Shown here piece after piece: positions 17,003 to 24,254 of a stretch of DNA of 56,879 bases. Made by a program: the position numbers and the translations under genes. The notes beneath the pieces are model-generated. The model saw nothing but the letters and a program-made list of their open reading frames with translations, ran no database searches and was not told where the DNA came from. How positions within the stretch are numbered: the first letter of the stretch is position 1; every line of letters starts with the position of its first letter. Origin of the DNA: SVQP01 sp045658965 (GTDB lineage: Bacteria; Bacillota; Clostridia; Oscillospirales; CAG-272); assembly GCA_045658965.1 (NCBI GenBank), contig JAZOVZ010000056.1:1-56879 (forward strand). Direction: 5' to 3'.

Positions 17003-18085
17003 TTATTCCTCGTCCTCGATCTCGGTCGCGTCAGCGATGGCGCGCTTTTCCGCGCCCTCCTGCAGCATGGTCTCTGCCACCTGCTTTTCTAAAGCGTCCT
17101 TGCTGCCTGCACGGCGGCGCACCGTTCTGTTCGGTCTGTTCAGTCTGTCGTCCGCGGACTTGTCCACAACCGTGATAAAGATGTCCTCAAGGCTCATGCC
17201 AAGCGCTTCCAGACCGATGATCGCCCAGCCGCGCTCTGCCATGGTGTAGAACAGCTTTTTACGAACGTCAACGCCGTATTCGCTTTCGATCATGTAAGTA
17301 TAAGCCTCACCGTCGCGCTCAGCCAGCACCTCGGCATAGGCAATGCCGCTCATGCTCTTGATCGCGGAGAGAACCTCACGGGAAGGACCGCAGATCTTGA
17401 CGTTGAAGCGGCGGTTGTTCTCGACCGCACGGGAAATGTTCTCGGTCAGCTCGTCCGCCACGATCTTTCCTTTGTTGATGATGACGATACGGTCGCAAAC
17501 CGCCTGCACCTCTTGCAGAATGTGCGTGGAGAGAATGACCGTGTGACCCTTGCCCAGCGTTCTGATCAGGTTACGGATCTCAATGATCTGCTTGGGGTCA
17601 AGACCGATGGTAGGCTCGTCAAAAATGATGACCTTGGGGTTACCGATCAGCGCCTGCGCAATACCCACGCGCTGCTTATAGCCCTTGGAGAGGTTGCGGA
17701 TAACTCTCTTGCGCACGTCGCCGATCTTGACGACCTCGCAAACCTCTGCAATGTGCTCCTCGCGGGGCAGCTTGCAGCTCTTGAGCTCATAGGCGAATTT
17801 CAGATATTCGTCCACCGTCATGTCAAGGTAGAGGGGAGGCTGCTCGGGCAGATAACCGATCAGCTTTTTCGCGCCAAGCGGGTCCGCGAGAATGTCAATG
17901 CCGTCGATCGACACCTTGCCCGATGTGCCCGAAAGGTAGCCGGTCAGAATGTTCATGGTTGTGGATTTGCCTGCACCGTTGGGGCCCAAAAGACCCACGA
18001 TCTCACCGGCTTCCACCGAAAAACTGATATCATCCACAGCACAGTTCGAGCCGTAGTTTTTGACCAGATGTTCAATTTTTATCAT
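17003..18085 (-). CDS. ABC transporter ATP-binding protein, GldA-like
   Basis: A 360-aa ATPase, first gene of the exporter operon. It shows Walker A GLLGPNGAGKST, the Q-loop in GYLPEQPPLY, signature NLSKGYKQRVGIAQAL, Walker B KVIIFDEPTIGLDP and the switch histidine in ILSTHILQEV. The C-terminal extension of about 110 residues (from about 250) is of the regulatory type seen in GldA/multidrug-like ATPases and ends in an acidic tail. It powers export with the following permease and GldG-like proteins. AAGGA precedes the ATG by 9 nt. The substrate could be a polymer, lipid or surface component; the sequence does not say. Confidence 0.93.
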   Translation of the reverse strand: MIKIEHLVKNYGSNCAVDDISFSVEAGEIVGLLGPNGAGKSTTMNILTGYLSGTSGKVSIDGIDILADPLGAKKLIGYLPEQPPLYLDMTVDEYLKFAYELKSCKLPREEHIAEVCEVVKIGDVRKRVIRNLSKGYKQRVGIAQALIGNPKVIIFDEPTIGLDPKQIIEIRNLIRTLGKGHTVILSTHILQEVQAVCDRIVIINKGKIVADELTENISRAVENNRRFNVKICGPSREVLSAIKSMSGIAYAEVLAERDGEAYTYMIESEYGVDVRKKLFYTMAERGWAIIGLEALGMSLEDIFITVVDKSADDRLNRPNRTVRRRAGSKDALEKQVAETMLQEGAEKRAIADATEIEDEE

Positions 18086-18190
18086 ACTTACAGATCCTTT
18101 CTGTGTTTTGCAAAACTATACAGAATACATCATATCATAAAATTGTAAATTGCATATGAACATATGGGAAAATCATCATTATATTATAAT

Positions 18191-18411
18191 AAAAAATGTG
18201 CCCGCAGCGTTGTGATCACGCCGAAGGCGTGTCCGTTTGCGCGAAGCGCAACTTCATTTGGCGAAGCCAACATCATTTGCCGAAGGCAACTTCATTTGAG
18301 GCAAAGCCTCAACATCGTTCATTTGTGCCGCGCAGGGCGGCAATGAAGTTGCCCTTACGGGCAAGTGATGTTGCGTGTGCCGCGCAAACGATGTTGTGCC
18401 TGCGGCTTGGA
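18191..18411. repeat. Hairpin array 2 (CATCA/CTTCA linkers), first of two near-identical copies
   Basis: Gene-free stretch 18086-18446. From about 18191 there are consecutive hairpins with GAA-type loops (CACGCC-GAA-GGCGTG, TTGCGC-GAA-GCGCAA, TTTGGC-GAA-GCCAA, TTTGCC-GAA-GGCAA). They are joined by CTTCA or CATCA linkers. In the right third the linkers appear inverted (TGAAG, TGATG). Positions 18226-18406 match 20416-20596 at 180 of 181 bases. Confidence 0.85.
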
Positions 18412-18414
18412 TAG

Positions 18415-18447
18415 AAAAAAGCACTTGCTTGCCGCAAGTGCTTTTTT
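18415..18447. terminator. Terminator after the XRE gene
   Basis: AAAAAAGCACTTGC pairs with GCAAGTGCTTTTTT. It lies directly after the stop codon of the XRE gene and adjoins hairpin array 2. Nearly the same terminator recurs at 21566-21597 next to another array. Confidence 0.85.
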
Positions 18448-18662
18448 CATATATCCTTTCCGAACAGAACGCCTATGTCCACATCAAAAATCTCGGCAAG
18501 AACCGGGAATAACGCAATATCGGGGTAGCTTGTGCCGCGTTCCCATTTGGAAACCGACTGTGCAGAAAGGTTCATCTTTTTCGCCAACGTACTTTGTGTC
18601 CAGCCGCGCTCCTTGCGCAGCTCCAATAGGATCCTGCCGAACTTTTCAAGATGATACGTCAT
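18447..18662 (-). CDS. XRE-family HTH transcriptional regulator, short
   Basis: A 71-aa protein that is essentially one Cro/CI helix-turn-helix domain (WTQSTLAKKMNLSAQSVSKWERG, DIALFPVLAEIFDV). It binds DNA as a small dimeric regulator; no effector domain is present. I chose the ATG at 18662, which has AAGGGGG 5-6 nt upstream, over a TTG at 18686. Its stop is followed at once by a terminator. It is the last gene of the AraC-membrane protein-XRE set and may control the membrane protein or the set itself (inference). Confidence 0.85.
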   Translation of the reverse strand: MTYHLEKFGRILLELRKERGWTQSTLAKKMNLSAQSVSKWERGTSYPDIALFPVLAEIFDVDIGVLFGKDI

Positions 18663-18682
18663 CTCGCCCCCTTGATATCTGC

Positions 18683-19318
18683 TCAATGGCGAATGCGGTT
18701 ATCTTCCCAGCTCTTATGAGCTGCAATGCGCCCGAAATAGTGAACGCAGAACAGCATTCCAACGCCCAGAAGCCAACCTATAAGGGCGTTTTGGAAGGGC
18801 TGGAACAGTCCCACCGCGCCAATGAAAAAGTTCTCGATCCCCCAAGCCTGTGCGTAGCCGTAGCCATAGCCGGACATGCTCAGGGAAACGGTGTAAAAAA
18901 GGGCGGGGATCAGCCACAGGACGGCGGGGACTGCGGTGGAGACAGCTGACTCTGCAAGCGCAATTTTGCGATAGCGGAGTGCCCCCTCTGCCGCATTCTC
19001 TTGCCCGCGCATCTCTGCTGAGGTGGCGGCAAGATAGGCGCGCTTGCGTGAGCCGTTCTTAAAGTAAACCGTAATCATGACGATGGCAAGTATGGCTAAG
19101 GTGAGAAGCGAAAAGGCGAACATCACAAAGCGGTAGCGCGGTTCATAGCCGTCGCCCACCATCTGATTTTCCAAGGGACTCATGAGAATGGCGTACAGCA
19201 GATAGGTGGCTATATGGTAGACGATTATGTAGAAAAATGCGTGTACGGCGGTTCTGACGTGATTGGGCTTTTCGGGGGAGTAGGTATCGGACGAAGTTGT
19301 GTTATAACGGTTGTTCAT
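18683..19318 (-). CDS. Hypothetical four-helix membrane protein
   Basis: A 211-aa protein with predicted helices at about 25-48, 68-88, 120-145 and 160-195 (VHAFFYIIVYHIATYLLYAI; VMFAFSLLTLAILAIVMITV). It has a polar Asn/Thr/Ser-rich N-terminal tail and no motif that I can assign to a family. AAGGAG precedes the ATG. It lies 12 nt after the AraC gene and 20 nt before the XRE gene, so all three are probably cotranscribed. Regulators on both sides suggest a stress- or signal-induced membrane function, but that is only a guess from context. Confidence 0.75.
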   Translation of the reverse strand: MNNRYNTTSSDTYSPEKPNHVRTAVHAFFYIIVYHIATYLLYAILMSPLENQMVGDGYEPRYRFVMFAFSLLTLAILAIVMITVYFKNGSRKRAYLAATSAEMRGQENAAEGALRYRKIALAESAVSTAVPAVLWLIPALFYTVSLSMSGYGYGYAQAWGIENFFIGAVGLFQPFQNALIGWLLGVGMLFCVHYFGRIAAHKSWEDNRIRH

Positions 19319-19330
19319 GAAAACTCCTTA

Positions 19331-20176
19331 TCATTCTTTGTTGGCGTGCCACTTTTCAATTTGCTCGTTGCGGTATTGCAGGGGGGATTGCCCAAACCGT
19401 TGCTTGAATGCACGGATGTAGTAGTTTGCATCGGAAAAGCCGTATTTCATGGCGATAAAGCCAATAGGGAGCGAGGTGAACAGCAGATCGGGGCGGCTTT
19501 GGTTGAGCCGTTCCTCCAAAACGAACTGCATGGGTGCCAGTCCCGTTGCGGCTTTGATGGTTTTGGTCAGCGTCGTGCGGTTGGTGTTGAACATACGGCA
19601 AAGGGATTCCACCGACATGGGACGCTCGGCGTGCTCTCTGATGTAGCGGACAATGGCATCCTCGCCTCCCGTTTGCTTGCCCTGATAGGCACTTTCGGCA
19701 AGGCACATGACCGAAATGAGCTGTGAACGGGCGTGGCAGGACCACATGGGGTCGGTGCCGTGCGCACGAATGAACTGCTCTGCGGCGCGAAAATGGGCGA
19801 GCAGGGAGCAGTAGGCATCGGCTGTCAGGGGGAGAACCCCGCAATACCGCTCGTCGCGCGTCAGAAACAGGTGAAAATCGGGATAACTGTATCTGGCACG
19901 AAGGTCTGGATAGCGGTCACTCTCAATGACTGTGCGATTGAGCCCAATGTTGTAAAAATCGGGGCGGAAGCAAAAGCCCAGCACGTCGCCCGTGCCGCTG
20001 TGCACCTTGACGGTATCGGTGGTGTTCAGGCATAGGAGCGTGTAGCCGTTGAGATAGCATTTGACTCCGGACAGCTCGCAGGAAAGAGCGTCCGCGTGCA
20101 CAAGATACAGCGAGAACATCTGCGGGTCTACTTCCAATTCGGTGGAGATGCGGATCAGATCGGGGGAATATTGCAT
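19331..20176 (-). CDS. AraC-family transcriptional regulator
   Basis: A 281-aa regulator. The N-terminal half is a cupin-like effector domain (CYLNGYTLLCLNTTDTVKVHSGTGDVLGF). The C-terminal 100 residues carry two AraC-type helix-turn-helix motifs (SVESLCRMFNTNRTTLTKTIKAATG; FIAMKYGFSDANYYIRAFKQRFGQSPLQYR). It probably senses a small ligand and activates a nearby promoter. The start at 20176 has AAGGA 8 nt upstream; the longer frame is unsupported. A good SigA promoter lies at 20216-20244. It is first in the set with the membrane protein and XRE regulator. Confidence 0.9.
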   Translation of the reverse strand: MQYSPDLIRISTELEVDPQMFSLYLVHADALSCELSGVKCYLNGYTLLCLNTTDTVKVHSGTGDVLGFCFRPDFYNIGLNRTVIESDRYPDLRARYSYPDFHLFLTRDERYCGVLPLTADAYCSLLAHFRAAEQFIRAHGTDPMWSCHARSQLISVMCLAESAYQGKQTGGEDAIVRYIREHAERPMSVESLCRMFNTNRTTLTKTIKAATGLAPMQFVLEERLNQSRPDLLFTSLPIGFIAMKYGFSDANYYIRAFKQRFGQSPLQYRNEQIEKWHANKE

Positions 20177-20215
20177 AATGAATTCCTTTCTTGCCGAGGA
20201 TGAGCTCATGTATTC

Positions 20216-20244
20216 ATACTAACACACCGCAAAGCATCTGTCAA
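20216..20244 (-). promoter_or_regulatory. SigA promoter of the AraC operon
   Basis: On the minus strand, TTGACA (20239-20244), a 17-nt spacer and TAGTAT (20216-20221). Confidence 0.8.
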
Positions 20245-20397
20245 AGCCTGCGCGGCAACAAAAATAGCACAATCATAAACTCAAACCGACTCGCTTGGTG
20301 CGGTTTTTCATTTTACACCGCCTTTCTTGGGGCTATTATATCACAACTTCGCGGGGTGTGCAAGGTGGATTTGCGTCTGCGGTTTGCGCTTATGGCG

Positions 20398-20600
20398 CGG
20401 TGAAGTTGCGGAGTGGGCGTGTCCGTTTGCGCGAAGCGCAACTTCATTTGGCGAAGCCAACATCATTTGCCGAAGGCAACTTCATTTGAGGCAAAGCCTC
20501 AACATCGTTCATTTGTGCCGCGCAGGGCGGCAATGAGGTTGCCCTTACGGGCAAGTGATGTTGCGTGTGCCGCGCAAACGATGTTGTGCCTGCGGCACAA
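20398..20600. repeat. Hairpin array 3, second copy of array 2
   Basis: Part of the gene-free stretch 20177-20751. The segment 20416-20596 repeats 18226-18406 in direct orientation with one A-to-G change. Together the two copies bracket the AraC, membrane protein and XRE genes. A terminator follows at 20604. The remaining 20636-20751 shows nothing recognisable. Confidence 0.85.
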
Positions 20601-20603
20601 ATG

Positions 20604-20635
20604 AAAAACCCGAAAGCATTTGCTTTCGGGTTTTT
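20604..20635. terminator. Terminator beside hairpin array 3
   Basis: AAAAACCCGAAAGC pairs with GCTTTCGGGTTTTT across a short loop. It lies downstream of the small minus-strand gene at 20752 and abuts array 3. Confidence 0.8.
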
Positions 20636-20751
20636 GGCGGATTCGTGACCACTTCTTCTCTTTGCGAAGGACAAGGGTCGAATGAGGGGAGTTGTGATGG
20701 GCTTGGTTGTCCGCGCCTACCGGACTTTTAACGCCATGGTTGTAAACGAAG

Positions 20752-20991
20752 CTATGTATTATATATTGGCTTATAGACCCAGCTCGTATCTAAATCAACT
20801 ACATAGTCGACTTTAATATGCGAATCAAAAGGAAGTTCTTCATAGTCATAGCGCATACAAAAGGCGGAAGGAAATTCCTTTGCGCTAACAAGCTTCAGTA
20901 GTTCATTGGCCTTTTTGCGCAATTCTGATTCTTCCATTCGTTTTCCGTGTAATAGCATATCGCCATATACAGATTCTATGTACAATATCAT
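20752..20991 (-). CDS. Hypothetical small protein coupled to four-helix-bundle protein
   Basis: A 79-aa acidic protein starting MILYIESVYGDMLL, with no family that I recognise and no membrane segment. Its ATG overlaps the stop of the four-helix-bundle gene as ATGA, with AAGGAG 7 nt upstream, so the two are coupled and may act together. An upstream extension to 21051 lies inside the other gene and has poor composition. The gene ends before a terminator and hairpin array 3. Confidence 0.65.
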   Translation of the reverse strand: MILYIESVYGDMLLHGKRMEESELRKKANELLKLVSAKEFPSAFCMRYDYEELPFDSHIKVDYVVDLDTSWVYKPIYNT

Positions 20992-21335
20992 TTTGCACTC
21001 TCCTTCGCCGTGTTGATGGATGCAATCAAAATTCTGCGTATTGTTCCGCATTGATTGTAAAGTTCTTTAGCAATTTCTCGATCAATCAACTCGGATTTTA
21101 CAAACAATTCAAGCCAATATTCCGTTTCATAGCATTCTTTCAATGCAATTTGAAACTTGGCAATAAAGTCGGCTTTACTATGAGCATAATTCGCTTCGTG
21201 GATGTTGGCGCCGATAGAGGTTGACGAACGCTCTAATTGATTAACGAGAGAATGATGACCTTTTATACTGTCGCACATTTTAATGACTTTAACTGCAAAG
21301 TCTGTGGATAATTCTCGAAGTTTTGATTCTGCCAT
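20988..21335 (-). CDS. Four-helix bundle protein (S23/TIGR02436 family)
   Basis: A 115-aa protein of the family once called 23S rRNA intervening-sequence (S23) proteins. Typical segments are FAVKVIKMCDSIKGHHSLVN, QLERSSTSIGANIHEA and FIAKFQIALKECYETEYWLE. Members form homopentameric helical bundles. Relatives occur inside rRNA intervening sequences and as the accessory Avd protein of diversity-generating retroelements, but no reverse transcriptase or rRNA is present here. AAAGGCGG precedes the ATG, and a SigA-like promoter lies at 21359-21387. Function is unknown. Confidence 0.88.
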   Translation of the reverse strand: MAESKLRELSTDFAVKVIKMCDSIKGHHSLVNQLERSSTSIGANIHEANYAHSKADFIAKFQIALKECYETEYWLELFVKSELIDREIAKELYNQCGTIRRILIASINTAKESAK

Positions 21336-21358
21336 AATAACACCGCCTTTCTGTCGTT

Positions 21359-21387
21359 ATTATATCATAAATTCGTTAGCTTTTCAA
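21359..21387 (-). promoter_or_regulatory. SigA promoter of the four-helix-bundle gene
   Basis: On the minus strand, TTGAAA (21382-21387), 17 nt and TATAAT (21359-21364). The -35 box borders hairpin array 4. Confidence 0.8.
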
Positions 21388-21565
21388 GTGAAATATTCGG
21401 CTTGCGCCGAATGTGAAATAATTCACTTCGTGAATTGTGAAATATCTCGCTTCGTTCGATGTGAAATGAAATTTGCCCACATTCGCGTCAGCGAATATTT
21501 CACATTTGCGCAGCAAATATTTCACAGCGAAGCTATTTCACTTGCCCGAAGGGCAAATTTCGTTG
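21386..21565. repeat. Hairpin array 4 (GTGAAAT then ATTTCAC linkers)
   Basis: Four hairpins joined by GTGAAAT (for example ATTCGGC-TTG-CGCCGAAT and AATTCAC-TTC-GTGAATT) are followed by four joined by the reverse complement ATTTCAC (ATTCGC-GTCA-GCGAAT, ATTTGC-GCA-GCAAAT, AGC-GAA-GCT, TTGCCC-GAA-GGGCAA). It lies between the tRNA terminator and the four-helix-bundle promoter. Confidence 0.85.
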
Positions 21566-21597
21566 AAAAAAGCACTTGCTTACGCAAGTGCTTTTTT
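21566..21597 (-). terminator. Terminator of the tRNA-Thr/tRNA-Tyr unit
   Basis: AAAAAAGCACTTGC and GCAAGTGCTTTTTT form a strong hairpin immediately after the tRNA-Tyr CCA end. It is almost identical to the terminator at 18415-18447. Confidence 0.9.
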
Positions 21598-21598
21598 C

Positions 21599-21683
21599 TG
21601 GTGGGGGATGGTGGATTCGGACCACCGAAGTCAGTGACAACAGATTTACAGTCTGCCCCCTTTGGCCGCTCGGGAAATCCCCC
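21599..21683 (-). tRNA. tRNA-Tyr (GTA)
   Basis: An 85-nt class II tRNA with encoded CCA. The acceptor GGGGGAT pairs with ATCCCCC, the anticodon loop is CTGTAAA with anticodon GTA, there is a long variable arm, and the T-loop is GTCCGAATCC. It follows tRNA-Thr after 5 nt and shares its promoter. Confidence 0.96.
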
Positions 21684-21688
21684 AAATA

Positions 21689-21763
21689 TGGAGCTGGTGA
21701 ACGGAGTCGAACCATCAACCTGCTGATTACAAATCAGCTGCTCTGCCATTGAGCCACACCAGC
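21689..21763 (-). tRNA. tRNA-Thr (TGT)
   Basis: A 75-nt tRNA with encoded CCA. The acceptor GCTGGTG pairs with CACCAGC, the anticodon stem-loop CTGATTTGTAATCAG gives anticodon TGT, and the T-arm is GGTTCGACTCC. It is transcribed from the promoter at 21805-21833. Confidence 0.97.
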
Positions 21764-21804
21764 ACATTCTCACGAGCAGAGTCGTCGTGAACGGAACATG
21801 CAGT

Positions 21805-21833
21805 ATTATAGCAGATAGTTTTCGGTTTGTCAA
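21805..21833 (-). promoter_or_regulatory. SigA promoter of the tRNA-Thr/Tyr unit
   Basis: On the minus strand, TTGACA (21828-21833), 17 nt and TATAAT (21805-21810), a perfect consensus as expected for a stable-RNA promoter. Confidence 0.92.
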
Positions 21834-21876
21834 TACCTTTTTGAAAAATTTTTCAGAAAATGTTTTGTGGGGTTTT

Positions 21877-22404
21877 TTAGCAATTTCGGCTCAAAATATC
21901 GTAAAGCCGTGCGTCAAAGGTCAACGTGACCGCGTTGCCGTCAGCGTCATAAATTGCGATCACCTTTTCGGGCACAAGATCAGCGCAGTAGGAAAAGCTG
22001 CGCCCGCCGTCCTGCGCCTCGATCTTGGCGTAGCCCTTTTTCTTGCTTGCGCGTACGGGGCGCGCCTGCACCAGCGTGATATCGCGCAGGGCAATGCGGC
22101 ACACCGTGCGTTGCTTGCTTTTGCCGACCGTTTCAACTACGACAAGATCGTAAAGCTCTCGCCCTTCTGCGTCAAAAATGCCTCCCGGCTGCACCGTATA
22201 GGTATAGGTACGTGCGACAAATCTTGCGTACAGATAAATGCCTGCAGTCAAAAGCAGCACGGCAACAATCTGCGCGGCAAGCGTCAGATAGGGCACGGAG
22301 GCATTGAGAATGGATACGGCAAAGATGCCGATGCCGCCAACAAAGCAGGCAATACACGCAAAATCTGTCAGTTTATTTTGCTTTCTCGGGGTTACGGAAT
22401 ACAT
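21877..22404 (-). CDS. Hypothetical two-helix membrane protein
   Basis: A 175-aa protein with two membrane helices at about 15-33 and 40-62 (FACIACFVGGIGIFAVSIL; LTLAAQIVAVLLLTAGIYLY). A soluble C-terminal domain rich in beta-strand (GGIFDAEGRELYDLVVVETV; AKIEAQDGGRSFSYCADLVP) resembles small PH-like domains of membrane proteins, but I cannot assign a family. It starts immediately after the cca stop with its own AAGGAG and is probably cotranscribed with cca and greA. Confidence 0.75.
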   Translation of the reverse strand: MYSVTPRKQNKLTDFACIACFVGGIGIFAVSILNASVPYLTLAAQIVAVLLLTAGIYLYARFVARTYTYTVQPGGIFDAEGRELYDLVVVETVGKSKQRTVCRIALRDITLVQARPVRASKKKGYAKIEAQDGGRSFSYCADLVPEKVIAIYDADGNAVTLTFDARLYDILSRNC

Positions 22405-23622
22405 TTAATGCTCCTTATACGTCTGCTTTGCCAAAGCCAGCAAAGCGTCTTTGGTATTGAGTGCGGGATCTTTCATGACCTCGGCAAGCAGGGCGTTTAA
22501 TACGTTGCCCATCTCGCGTCCCTTGGGAATGCCGATGGCGGCAAGGTCTGCGCCGTTCACGGCAAGGTCTGCTACCCTGACGCAAACGCCTTTCGCAAGC
22601 TGCTCCTTGACCGTATCTGCAAGGGCTGTGGTGTCCTCACCGCGATATGCGCGCAGGGCAAGCGCGGGCAGGGCGTATTCGCCGTACAGGGCGATCATTT
22701 CCCTTGCAAATAAAGGGGTATTTTCCAATCGCTCACCGCGCAGCGTCAGCAGCACGCGCACAAATCTTGCGTCCGCGCCCGAGAATTTGAGATCGGAGAG
22801 CGTGGTTTGCACGGCGGTATCGGGTGCGTCGTACAAGAGATAAGCAAGGCGCAAAAGCGGCGCGTCGGCAGGCAGGGCATTGACGCCTCTTGCGCTTGCG
22901 GTCACGTCGGCATAGGGGAACACGAATTTCAAAAATCCGCGCTTTTTCATGATCTTGACAGCACTCTCGGGGTCACCGCTTTGCAAAATGCCCATCAGCT
23001 CCTCGCGCACGCGCTCGCGCGAGATATTTTTCAGCCCGCCCGCGCTTGCGTACATGGCGTTGGCGGTCTTGTCCTCGATGGTAAAGCCCAGGCGCACGGC
23101 AAAACGCACGCCGCGCAAAATGCGCAAAGCGTCCTCGCCAAAGCGTTTGATGGGGTTGCCCACGCAGCGGATCACGCCCGCGTCAAGATCGGCGCGTCCG
23201 TCAAAGGGGTCAATGATCTCCCAGCCGTCTGCCGAGGGTGTTGCCGCCATGGCGTTGATCGTGAAATCGCGGCGCGCAAGGTCTTCCGTAAGGCTTGGCG
23301 TAAAACGCACGCTTTCGGGGTGGCGGGAGTCCTTGTAATCGCCGTCTACGCGGTAGGTGGTGCACTCTACCGTCACGCCGTCCGAGAGCACCGATATCGT
23401 GCCGTGCTTGATGCCTGTGCGGAAGGTTTTCAGCCCCGCGGCAAGCGCGGCTGCTTCGGTCTGCTCGGGAAGTGCCGAGGTGGTCACGTCCCAATCCTTG
23501 GGGGTGTTGCCGAGCATGCAATCGCGCACGCAACCGCCGACAATATACGCCTCGTGACCCGCCGCGTGCAGCGCGTTCAATACGGCATACACGTAATCGG
23601 GGCAGGGAATTTGCATGGACAT
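22405..23622 (-). CDS. cca: CCA tRNA nucleotidyltransferase
   Basis: A 405-aa enzyme that adds or repairs the 3' CCA of tRNAs. The nucleotidyltransferase head carries GGCVRDCMLG followed by DWDVT (catalytic Asp pair). RRDFTINAMA, the RCVGNPIKRFGEDALRILR segment and RISR-like NISRERVREELM mark the PolyA_pol and RNA-binding domains. The length is normal for class II bacterial CCA enzymes. GAGG lies 8 nt upstream. The three tRNAs in this window already encode CCA, so here the enzyme would serve mainly repair and any tRNAs lacking CCA. The gene lies 30 nt after greA. Confidence 0.94.
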   Translation of the reverse strand: MSMQIPCPDYVYAVLNALHAAGHEAYIVGGCVRDCMLGNTPKDWDVTTSALPEQTEAAALAAGLKTFRTGIKHGTISVLSDGVTVECTTYRVDGDYKDSRHPESVRFTPSLTEDLARRDFTINAMAATPSADGWEIIDPFDGRADLDAGVIRCVGNPIKRFGEDALRILRGVRFAVRLGFTIEDKTANAMYASAGGLKNISRERVREELMGILQSGDPESAVKIMKKRGFLKFVFPYADVTASARGVNALPADAPLLRLAYLLYDAPDTAVQTTLSDLKFSGADARFVRVLLTLRGERLENTPLFAREMIALYGEYALPALALRAYRGEDTTALADTVKEQLAKGVCVRVADLAVNGADLAAIGIPKGREMGNVLNALLAEVMKDPALNTKDALLALAKQTYKEH

Positions 23623-23652
23623 GACGTCACCTCGCTTTCAAAAAATCGTTTT

Positions 23653-24153
23653 TTAGTAGGTAGAAATCGGCAGATCGGGGTCGTCCTCGCCTTTGATGAC
23701 CTCCAGGATCTTGACGGGGTAGCTGACGTTTGCATTGACGTGCACGGTTACGGTCTGCCCCACGCGTTTGCCCATCAAAGCTTTGCCGAAGGGGGAATCC
23801 TGCGAAATGCAATCCTTGAAAACGTCGTTGCGCAGCGTGGTGACAAGGCGGATCTCGCGGTATTCGTCGTCCTCGGGATAATAGATCTTGACGCGGTCGA
23901 AAAGACCGATCACGCCCTCGCGGGAGTCGGTCTCGACAATAATTGCGGTCTCGATCATGTTCTCCAGATAGCGGATGCGGCTCTTGTTGGCGTTGTATTC
24001 GCGCTTTGCGCAGCGGTATTCGTCGTTTTCGGAAAGGTCGCCGTACTCACGCGTGCGCTTGACCTCTTCGCGCAGGGCAGGGTTGCGCGAGCGACGCTCG
24101 GCAAGCTCCTCTTCCATTTTTTGTATATCAATTTTTGTAAGCTTGTTGTGCAT
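23653..24153 (-). CDS. greA: Transcription elongation factor GreA
   Basis: A 166-aa factor that rescues backtracked RNA polymerase by stimulating transcript cleavage in the secondary channel. The N-terminal coiled coil carries the tip acidic motif EYGDLSENDEYRCAK. The C-terminal FKBP-like domain includes SQDSPFGKALMGKRVGQTV. AGAGGA precedes the ATG, and a SigA-type promoter lies at 24189-24217. It is first in an apparent greA-cca-membrane protein operon. Confidence 0.95.
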   Translation of the reverse strand: MHNKLTKIDIQKMEEELAERRSRNPALREEVKRTREYGDLSENDEYRCAKREYNANKSRIRYLENMIETAIIVETDSREGVIGLFDRVKIYYPEDDEYREIRLVTTLRNDVFKDCISQDSPFGKALMGKRVGQTVTVHVNANVSYPVKILEVIKGEDDPDLPISTY

Positions 24154-24188
24154 GGTGATTCCTCTTTCGCATTTTTGTGATTACCCAT

Positions 24189-24217
24189 ATTTTAGCATAT
24201 TTTGAGCGTTTTGACAA
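24189..24217 (-). promoter_or_regulatory. Promoter of greA operon
   Basis: On the minus strand, TTGTCA (24212-24217), 17 nt and TAAAAT (24189-24194). Confidence 0.72.
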
Positions 24218-24254
24218 CCGAAAATCAAACTTTTTTTGTTTTTCAATGCAAATA

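Noticed and set aside
22807..24180. Long plus-strand frame (457 codons) opposite cca and greA
   Set aside because: Antisense to two well-recognised genes; composition is atypical and no start signal is seen.
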